This document shows, piece by piece, positions 56,109 to 64,000 of a stretch of DNA of 64,000 nt (its first letter is position 1; each line of letters begins with the position of its first letter). Origin of the DNA: Diphasiastrum complanatum (lineage: Eukaryota > Streptophyta > Lycopodiopsida > Lycopodiales > Lycopodiaceae); contig CM055094.1 of NCBI GenBank assembly GCA_029204225.1, forward strand, positions 13,164,813 to 13,228,812, in the 5' to 3' direction. Below the pieces are notes generated by a model, which ran no database searches, was not told the origin of the DNA, and saw only the letters and a list, made by a program, of their open reading frames with translations. A program made the position numbers and the translations under genes.

Positions 56109-57780
56109 ATGGATTCCATGTTACTATAAAAAATTCCCGTTATAAAATCTTTTTTCGACTCCACCAAGTGCACCGGCAAAAACGACTTTTGTAAATAAAC
56201 CAGTGAGAACTATATGCTAATTAATTTTTTTCGGGTTTAGATCTTATATACCTAACTTGCACCTAAAGCTTCATAATTCAACAGTTAAGATTGAATAGAT
56301 TTTAGGGGTCTTAATCTAATGGTGAGCACTCACTTTACCTTGTGCTTTTTTGAGTCCAAAAAAAAGTATATAAGGATGGAGGGCCAACAACCTACCTCCA
56401 CCTTCTTTCTCTCTTTCTCTCTTCCTCATTCATCACGAGCTACGTGACTCTTGCCTTCTTTAAGAGGCGTTGGTTTGCAACAAAGAGTGGATAATCAAGG
56501 CCACGCTTGAGCGCTGAAGCGCACTCCCTTCCAACGGATTTCAGTGCTCATTTCATACACTTGGCCTCTGGCCAGCAATCTAATTTCTCTTTCAATGAAT
56601 GATTACTTTACCTCTATGATGAAAGCATTGCTTCTTTGGTTGAGATAAGCTAGGATTAAACCTATTGTTTGCTGTCTCTGATATGGAATAGGTGGCAATA
56701 ACAGCTGTTCGGTGTCTTGCAATCATTTTATGTATGATTTAGCATCATACTTTGTGCTTTTACTAGCGCTGCCAGATAGAATGGATCTGCGCTTGTTTAT
56801 GTTTGATTTTCCACAGCATATTGGTCGCTGTTCGCATGATTATCACACACTATATTGTAGTTACTGACCAGCAAAGGATCGTTGTCCTCTTGTATCAAAT
56901 AAGCTAATTTCTTGATGATGAATGCTCCCATGCATACACTATATGGACGCCCTCATTCTACATGGTTACAGCAAGTAGCATAATCTACCACACCAAATAA
57001 GATCAACTCTCATGTAGTAAGGCATTGCCAACGAAGTCTTTCAAAGAAGGTATTAACTCTTACCGACCTCTTTATTCGGCATTGTTTCCTTACGATAAAG
57101 CAAAACGTAGGTATGGCAAAGAATGTACGATTATTGCTTAATATCGGTTTCTTAGTGACTAAGAAACACGTTGCTCTTGAGGAATAAACACTCCACATGT
57201 ATTATGGCTTGCCTCGAAACATTGTATTTTCAAAAAGATGTATGATGATGACTTGGAACTCGTGGCTCGATAATCATTATGATATTAGGACTTTTGCCAA
57301 AACAAAGTGGAAGTAACGATCATGTCGACCTCTCAAGAGGAATCTACTACACATATTTAGGTATGACTCCAAAAGAAACTTCATTTACATGGATAGGATT
57401 GTATGTATGATGATATGGAATAATAAAATCCTTTATACTCCATAGCCGCTTAAGATTATGTGAAATGCTAGATGTGTACTCTATGACATTTCGTAAGACG
57501 CTTTATGTAACTAATAAAGTACAAGAAAAAACGATGCGGGAAAAAGTGATCGTCCAAAATTAATAACATATCATATGACAAATATAAAACCCTATATAAG
57601 AAACCCTACCTACATAAATTTTAATAACCCTTGCTCATATTCACGAGTTAAAGTGTACGTATAGTGGAACTGGAAAGCATGGATATGCTCAGTGCCTACC
57701 ATACTCGTACAAGACTATGGTACTAGTCTTTGGGGTTAGTATGGTACGGAAGTACCCTGATAACTACGACACTTGTTGCA
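56109..57780. other. Unassigned DNA upstream of the visible NHX exons
   Basis: No exon or known repeat recognised. A TATATAAGG word near 56367, followed by a pyrimidine-rich tract (56395-56425), could be an LTR or a promoter, but there is no second copy or adjacent gene to support either. Confidence 0.35.
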
Positions 57781-57789
57781 TCAAAACAA

Positions 57790-57960
57790 AATAATGGACT
57801 ATAGCCTAGAGAATACAATCCCCAAATACGTGTAAGAGTCAACTACCTCAAGTGAATGGCTATCCCATATTAGCCCTTGGCGTATCATGAAAGATCTGGA
57901 GGTGTTGAGAGAGAAAGAGAGTGAATCCTTTCGTCTTATAGCATAACAGGTTAAAATTGA
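57790..57960 (-). mobile_element. Small antisense LINE RT fragment
   Basis: Minus strand reads LNTSRSFMIRQGLIWDSHSL and VVDSYTYLGIVF, the segment just after the RT active site, as in TSRSFMQRQAF at 36 kb. Confidence 0.7.
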
Positions 57961-58324
57961 AGCTGAAAAAAACTTACAATACAAAGCACCATAAAGTGAA
58001 GCGACTTTTAGGATACTCAGCTGTTACCTGCCACCATCCCACAAAACACAACCTCACAAGTTAGTTCAATGACCATCAGTTGTCATCCATGTCCGAAACA
58101 AGGTTTACTATTATCTTAAATAAAGATAACATTCATTAGTCCAATATTCCCTACCAAGCATTCTATCAAATCATAGGTCTAGCCCTAATATCACCATATA
58201 AGGGCATCCGCCATGCTGATCAGTATAAGGCAAGTAATCCTATAGTTAAATAATATTTACATAGCTTTACACTAATGAAGCCTTAATCACTCACAACACG
58301 TGGAAAAGGTGTAGCAAGGCCTGG

Positions 58325-59030
58325 ATCTGTAATATGTATGATAAACATGAGATAGAGGATGAGTCACACTTCATCTTCAAATGGCCAACATATTATGAGA
58401 TACAAGGGAGATATTGCAACCTGTTCAGAGAGCATCCAGTCTCACTCTCCACCCTGATCTCATATGATGACCCCAAATGTGTCGCATTGATGATTCAGGA
58501 GATGTCAGACCTACAGAGGAAGAGACTGGGCCCAGATATATCCCCCCTAATACAACTGAGCATCAGTGAGTGCCTATCCTGCAGTCGGAGACAAAGACAA
58601 GAGGCAGACTTGAGCACTGACTTCGATGGAGAGGCCGAGATTCTAGATGCCTCCAGCCACAGATGGTAGAGATAGTGTCGACGCATGGAGAGATAACCAG
58701 CCCTTAGCCACAACTCCACGAAAGTAGAGACAACATTTCCGACAACCCACTCGGAGACAGAGGCCCATAACACACTCAGAGCTGGCGTCACAACATACCG
58801 TACATCATTCCTTCCAGGTTGATGGACATTGACTGTACCAGGCTGATGGACATTGATTGTGCCAGCCATACCAATAGCTGTAGTCATTTTTATAGTTATT
58901 CTACTGTTTAGATGGACTAAGCTTATAAGCTCCTATATGAACACACTTGACATGTACCTTTTCTTAGTCCTATGTACCTTAGGGTACTTTAAGGACATTA
59001 ATTAAGATCTTTCTTTCTTTCTCTCTCTCT
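58325..59030 (+). mobile_element. LINE ORF2 C-terminal finger and 3' end
   Basis: 58330-58670 encodes the finger region with a diverged first Cys pair (ICNMYDKHEIEDESHFIFK, YYEIQGRYCNLFR). The 3' UTR follows, with hairpin GTACC-TTAG-GGTAC (58974-58987), GGACATTAATTAAG and a (CTTT)n(CT)n tail ending at 59030. Confidence 0.8.
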
Positions 59031-59112
59031 AAAGGCAACATTGGTAAAATCTAGCCCACCTATGTATTCCTTCATCTCAGTCACACTTGACATGTACTTT
59101 TTCAATCTTTGT

Positions 59113-59115
<3 letters not shown>

Positions 59116-59166
<51 letters not shown>
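59116..59166 (+). repeat. (CT)n tract at the 5' border of the full-length LINE
   Basis: About 50 bp of CT immediately before the LINE 5' UTR. The upstream side (59031-59115) contains another LINE 3' UTR piece (CACACTTGACATGTACTTTTT). Confidence 0.95.
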
Positions 59167-59170
<4 letters not shown>

Positions 59171-59529
59171 ACCATCACCATCACCATCTCCATGCTTCCA
59201 TCTCCATCACCTTCTCCATCTCCACGCTTCCATCTCCATGCAGCCATCATCTCCTCACTGCTTCCATCTCCATGCAACTCTCACTTCTTTCTAGCTTTCT
59301 TTTGTGGCTAGATCTACCTTTTTTGTGCATGACACTTTCTTGCATCACTTTTAGCTACTCTAAGCTTGTTTCTCAAGATTTCATTGCTGCTATCCTTTTG
59401 CAATAGATCCTCAACAATTTGAGTTTTGAAAATTTGATTTTTTATGACAAAGTTACGCTCATTTTCGTAAAACTGCTTGATTAGGGTTTTGCTTCCTCTC
59501 TCATCTATCTCCTGTAAATCATCCTACGG

Positions 59530-60530
59530 CTTCGCTTCGCCTTCCTCCAGGCTTTGTCTTGCGCACAAAGCGTGCTAAGGAGTTTATGTCTACAGTCTCT
59601 CGCAAACGTCTTCGTACTTTGAAAATTGCATCCACCATGCCTACCGATTCTGTAGCGCTCCACCGCCACAGGTTGTTGCTTCGTCCTCAGCTGCTATGGG
59701 AGACACATGCCACACCTACATGCGGCACACCACACTTGAGAACATCTCCTCGTTGAATGAGTACAATTCTAAGCAATTTGCCGCTTTTCTTTCACAACTC
59801 AATGAACTTCGTGTGGATTTGCTAAGACTGCCACGATTGATGCTCAACAGACTGAAATTGCTTCTCTTCGTGCTGTGCTTAGTGCTTTGCAGAGGGACAT
59901 CATCCCTAATATCTCTCGTGCTGTTGAGGATACTAAGGCATCCATGAGTAAGCTTCCCCTACTTGAGCGCCAGATATATGAGTGCACTGCCCGGATTCCC
60001 ATTCTTGAATAGCGGCTTCATGAGACAGTGGAATATGTACAGAAAGTACCTACTCTTGAGCAAGAAGTACGTGAGACCAAATCATGGGCTTCTATCCTGA
60101 GATCATCTACCACCTCTTCGTCTTTTGTAGCACCCTCCTTAGACACCACGGTACAAGGCGTCTTGGCAGAACAACAACGTCGGGATGACAAAAAGCTCAA
60201 CTTAAGATTCCGGGGTCTTCCTACTGAGGGCACAACACTGGACCAATTACCTCTTTGTCATGCATGGGGCTCTTAGTTCTAGGTATCCAGTATGCTTGGC
60301 GCCTCCAACATGATCCGAAGGTATTATTTGTCAAATTCAAAACTATGGACGACCGGCAGACAGTTCTTCGTGCGTGTCGTACTCTTCGAGACTCTCAGAT
60401 TTACACAGATGATGACCTTACTCATTGCCAATGGTTACAATGTAAAACTATTATTCAGTAGGCAAGGACAAAACAACAGCGGGTGGTATTTACAAATGGC
60501 AACCCTCGCTTTTTCTCCAAGCGTCAATAG
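59530..60530 (+). pseudogene. LINE ORF1 (coiled coil plus RRM-like), frameshifted
   Basis: 59559 region: basic RTKRAKEFMSTVSRKRLRTL. After a frame change at about 59690: NSKQFAAFLSQLNELRVDLL. Then 60028-60230: heptad helix VQKVPTLEQEVRETKSWASI, KKLNLRFRGLPTEGTT. 60255-60460: PKVLFVKFKTMDDRQTVLRA and an in-frame TAG at about 60460, then RTKQQRVVFTNGNPRFFSKR. Nearly the same protein as 41927-40869. In L1 elements this protein coats the RNA as a trimer; that role is inferred here. Confidence 0.75.
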
Positions 60531-60581
60531 GAAGTTGGGGTACTCGGGCATGGGAGCAGCCCGATAGCCCCGGCTAGCGTC

Positions 60582-61350
60582 ACATTCAGCTTTTGGAATT
60601 GCGGCGGCCTCTCCACCTCTTCTACAACGGCTGATCTTGACACCTATCTGTGTTCGGCTGATTTTCTACTTTTTGCAGAGACATATGAGTCTTCCACACA
60701 CCCACTTCCGCACATTTCTGGTTTTCAGTGGATTTTTGCTCCATGACCTATGCTACAGGGAAGGATACTTCGGGCCTCTGGTGGAGTTGCATGTTTCTAC
60801 AGGTCGGTGTATACTCCTTCTATTCGGTTGGTGTCTCAGGATACTTATGGCCGTTACTTGTGGCTTTAGATTACTGCATCCTTCTTGGGGCTGGACCAGG
60901 ACTTGTTTGTTGCAGTGTGCTACTTTGCTCCCCACACTTCAGTGTTTATGGATTTGGGAGGTGATCCTTTTCAGGCCCTTTCTGACGGTGTTGCTAGACT
61001 CTCTCTATAGGGTTACATATTGCTTGCAAGGGACTTTAACGCATGCACAGCCGCTCGCCAGACCGAGTTCTATGCTGACACACTCTCTCTTCATCCGTTG
61101 GATACCTCTTATGCCCGTTATTCTCAGGACTCATCAGCGACGGTTACTCTATCTTCTGAGGTTGGCTCAAGCACACGGTCTCATTATCCTCAATGGTCTT
61201 CTTCAATGGCCATCCTCCTCTGCATATACTTGCCACCCATTTGGTGGCGGTCACAGCGTAGTGGACTATTTCATTGCATCTCCTGCTTTATTGGCCCACC
61301 TGGCATCCTTCACCATCTCTACCCCTGTCCTTGTTGATCACTCTCTGCTC
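60582..61350 (+). pseudogene. LINE ORF2 endonuclease domain, frame-broken
   Basis: 60582 on: FSFWNCGGLSTSST and LLFAETYESS (first Asn and catalytic Glu blocks). A stop occurs near 60862; LLARDFNACT (the GDFNA block with Gly to Arg) near 61025 is in another frame. Then HSVVDYFIASPALL and TPVLVDHSLLYLS (the SxxDY and final DH blocks) are in the RT frame. All expected blocks are present in order, but not in one frame. Confidence 0.82.
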
Positions 61351-62808
61351 TACCTCTCCTTCTCCCCAGCGCCAAGTCCACCTTCTCCTCCACCTTCCCT
61401 ATTTTTTCGATCCACCCACTATCGTATACCTCCTCATCAATCCCAGGCCTATGTTGCCCACGTCTCTCGTCTTCTGGACCACTTTCCTTCCTCCTCTGAT
61501 GTCACTACCCAAGCCTCCTTTTTAACACACGCCTTAACTACTGCCGCTCATGCCATTGTGCCCCCTTGCCGCTTCTCTTCTCATCGTCGTAGCCATAATA
61601 AATGGTATGACAACGACTGTTCTTTCTTCCAGAAATATGTCGAGTTCCTCAAATTCTCCAATTCTACACTGTCTTCTTTCGCAGAAAAGCAGCTTCGTCC
61701 CCTTCTCCGCAAAAAGAAAGTGGCCTACTTTCTTCCCGTTCCTCCTACCTCCTTCGCTCCCTCCACTCTGCTTCCTCGGCTACTTTTTGGAAGATCTTTC
61801 TTCATAAGCCCCTATCCATTGCACCCATCCCTCTTCAATCCTGGGTCGACTATGCAACCAACCTATATACAACTGCTCACCCTTCCATCTCTCTTTCTTC
61901 TCGTCCTACCCACTGTGACCTTTTTTCTCCTGACATGGTTGAAGCCACCATCTGCAAACTCAAGAACAATCGTACGTCTGACATTGACCTCCTTTCAGCC
62001 GAGCTCCTCAAACCAATTGCCTTTCCTGGCCCACTGTTTCAACCGCTCTGTCATTGATGGTTTCTCCATACCTTGGGCCACCAATCTCCTTCATCCCATT
62101 TTTAAAGCAGGCGATGCCATGAATGTCCACAACTATTGCACTACTATGATTGGTCATACCACGGCCAAGTTGTACGCCACTATTCTCCAAAACTTCGTTA
62201 CGGCAGAGGCTGATTCTCGACTATTGTATGTGACTGGCCAGGCTGGCTTCCGCCGGGGTTATAGCACTCTTGATCATGTCTTCACTCTACGTACTATCAT
62301 TGAGGAGGCAAAGCATATGGGCAAAAAGGTATTTGCTTGTTTCGTTGATCTCTCTAAGGCCTTTGATATTGTTCCCCGTCATCTTTTGATCAACAGACTA
62401 CGTCAGCTTGGCTTTTCCGACTCTATTCTTGCGGCAGTGATTGCTCTGTATGAGCGAGTTCTAGCACGTATTCGGTTGGGTACTGATTTGTCTTCTCCCA
62501 TTCGTAGCACTGTTGGCGTCAAGCAAGGCTGTCCACTATCCCCTCTGTTGTTTGCACTTTATATTGATGATCTTGAGCGCCTCATTCGTGAAGAAGGTGG
62601 AGATGGTTGCCCGTTGGCTCATTTGCTCATCCCCATTCTGCTTTATGCTGATGACATTGTCCTGCTTTCTTCCTCACGAGAAGGGTTGCAGTGTCTCTTA
62701 CAGGTCTTACATCGGTTTTGTGTTGCTTGGAGTCTCTCTGTTGACTTAAAAAAGACGAAGATCATGATTTTAAACACCAATCGACAAAGCCTTCACAATT
62801 ATCAATGA
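61350..62808 (+). pseudogene. LINE ORF2 reverse transcriptase domain
   Basis: RT blocks are nearly intact at 62190-62800: TGQAGFRRGYSTLDHVFTLR; CFVDLSKAFDIVPRHLL (first catalytic Asp); GVKQGCPLSPLLFALYIDDL; ILLYADDIVLLSSSREG (catalytic DD); LKKTKIMILNT. The open frame here starts far upstream (60637) but is a composite. From about 61725 to 62030 the coding signal (DLFSPDMVEATICKLKNN, LLSAELLKPIAF) is in a different frame. Real protein would therefore need repairs at two or more points. Confidence 0.88.
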
Positions 62809-62814
62809 CGGCCA

Positions 62815-63420
62815 GGAAGTTGACATTGTTGCCTCTTATACTTACTTGGGAGTCCTGTTTACTGCGCCCCTTCTTGGTTTCCGCCAGGCTGCATTTGCAC
62901 TCATTTCCTCCGGTCTTTCAGCATTGGTCCAGTTCGAGCGTGGTTGTACAATGAATCATATTTTAGATCCTGCTACTAGATGCCAGTTGTTTCACAGACG
63001 GGTGGTTCCAGCAGTGATGTATGCCTCCGAGATTTGGTTGCCAGGACTTTCTCTCCAGGACTGGGCAGGCATTTCCTGCATTCAGGCCACTATGTTGGGT
63101 CGCATGATACGTGCCAAGACTACCACCCCCCATGATATCCTATGTGCTGAGTTTGCTACTCCTCCGATCATCCTTGAGGGCTTTTTCCGCCGTATTCTTT
63201 TTCTTCAGCGGATTCAGGAGATTCGTGCATCTCACTTGGATAGATACATAGTTGTTGCAGTTACTTCTTCACGTGTCCTTGCTGATTCCCATGCTAAGCT
63301 ATCCTGGTACCAGCAGGCGTCTGATCTCTTACGACATCTGGGCATCTCTATCATGGATCTTCCTCGTGGTATGCATTCATATATCCGACGCTATTTATTC
63401 CGTCGACATATGCAGTAGCC
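62815..63420 (+). pseudogene. LINE ORF2 C-terminal domain
   Basis: IVASYTYLGVLFTAP follows RT after a frameshift near 62795. 62846-63418 is open: CQLFHRRVVPAVMYASEIWL, IQATMLGRMIRAKTTTPHDI, KLSWYQQASDLL, MDLPRGMHSYIRR. It ends where other copies have the Cys/His finger (CSLQEVEDEAHFFLKC); here a deletion joins CATATGCAG to TAGCCTTGGAGC. Confidence 0.8.
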
Positions 63421-64000
63421 TTGGAGCTCCCTCCCACTGCTCGTTGCTTGGGACTTCTTGTTTGTGAGATGCTTACTCTTCGTTAGTCTCATCTGCCTGT
63501 ACCAGATCACCTGGGGTTAGACTCTCGGCAACTGCTTCTCATTGGCTTCTTTCGGACTCGAGCACATGCTGATGACTCCGATGATGAGATTCCTATAGCT
63601 GTGCCACCGCGGAAAAAGCTCAGATGTAGTCGGCACTCGCCTCCATCGGGGCCCACTGTACGTTCCACTCAGTGAACACTTCACACTTACTTTCGCGGAT
63701 ATGTACTTATTCTCCACCTGGCCCAGGTTGTGGGCATTGGTACTTTTTCTGTAGTTCTTCTGTTATACCTGGCCCGGGTTGTGGGCTTATTTCACTTATG
63801 CTTTGTTCTACTTTCATTCGTAGCTAGTTTATAGCATTTTACGGCCACGTCCTCCTATGGATGATGCTACCACTGTTGCTTATACATATTTTCTTTTTGG
63901 TCTTATGCACCCACGGGTGCCCAAAAGACGTTAATAAAGCTTTCTGTCTTTCTTTTCTTTCTCTTGGCGGCTCCTATAGCAGATCTCTGATGGCGATCTA

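Larger units (their letters stand above)
59116..63965 (+). mobile_element. Near full-length L1-type LINE (about 4.85 kb), inactive
   Basis: Order: CT tract (59116-59166), CCATCA-rich 5' UTR, ORF1 (about 59530-60530), ORF2 with apurinic-type endonuclease (60582-61350), RT (about 61900-62800) and C-terminal domain (62815-63420), 3' UTR, hairpin GCACC-CACG-GGTGC (63907-63920), AAAAGACGTTAATAAAGC and a CTTT tail. Several frameshifts and stops. The ORF2 Cys/His finger present in other copies has been lost by a small deletion near 63415. This copy serves as the reference for the other fragments here. Confidence 0.9.

Noticed and set aside
60637-62808. A 723-codon open frame taken as one intact LINE protein
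   Set aside because: Its first ~500 bases are out of frame with the endonuclease coding signal, and 61725-62030 carries RT-upstream coding signal in another frame. It is a chance composite over a frameshifted ORF2.

Overview
This window looks like nuclear DNA of a land plant with a repeat-rich genome and very long introns. The evidence is two spliced, plant-type protein genes in convergent orientation, canonical GT-AG introns, Ty3/Gypsy chromoviruses, Ty1/Copia elements, L1-type LINEs and long CT/GA microsatellites. I cannot name the species. A non-flowering lineage or a large-genome seed plant would both fit.

Gene 1 (+ strand, exons between 1816 and 13425) encodes a non-canonical poly(A)/uridylyl transferase with a complete catalytic core. 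I assembled it from seven exons whose phases all agree; the first N-terminal exon or exons were not located. Gene 2 (- strand, 53823 down to 21027) encodes a vacuolar-type Na+/H+ (NHX) antiporter. Nine in-frame exons give 384 residues to the stop codon and are spread over 32.8 kb. The N-terminal third is not seen and probably lies beyond the window or beyond the repeats at 53.8-64 kb.

Almost everything else is mobile DNA in introns and between the genes. Region by region: a TIR element and a CT microsatellite in gene 1 introns (4.2-5.7 kb); Gypsy gag, a palindromic element and LTR fragments in the 5.6-kb gene 1 intron (6.8-10.5 kb); a Gypsy pol fragment fused to a Copia LTR pair (16.1-19.7 kb); the 3' end of NHX (21.0-25.4 kb); a 20-kb NHX intron holding Gypsy, a LINE split by a 6-kb LTR retrotransposon with a matching target-site duplication, Copia, palindromic elements and a deleted LINE (25.4-45.7 kb); a head-to-tail chain of same-strand LINE fragments separated by CT tracts (46.1-52.4 kb); NHX exons (53.1-53.8 kb); and more LINE pieces ending in a near full-length but frameshifted LINE (55.0-64.0 kb).

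The most interesting system is the LINE family. Twelve 3' ends carry a small hairpin whose two arms change together between copies, followed by a constant tail motif and a CT-rich microsatellite. At least seven LINE bodies begin exactly where a CT tract ends, which suggests that these LINEs insert into CT microsatellites, including the tails of earlier copies, and so grow directional chains.
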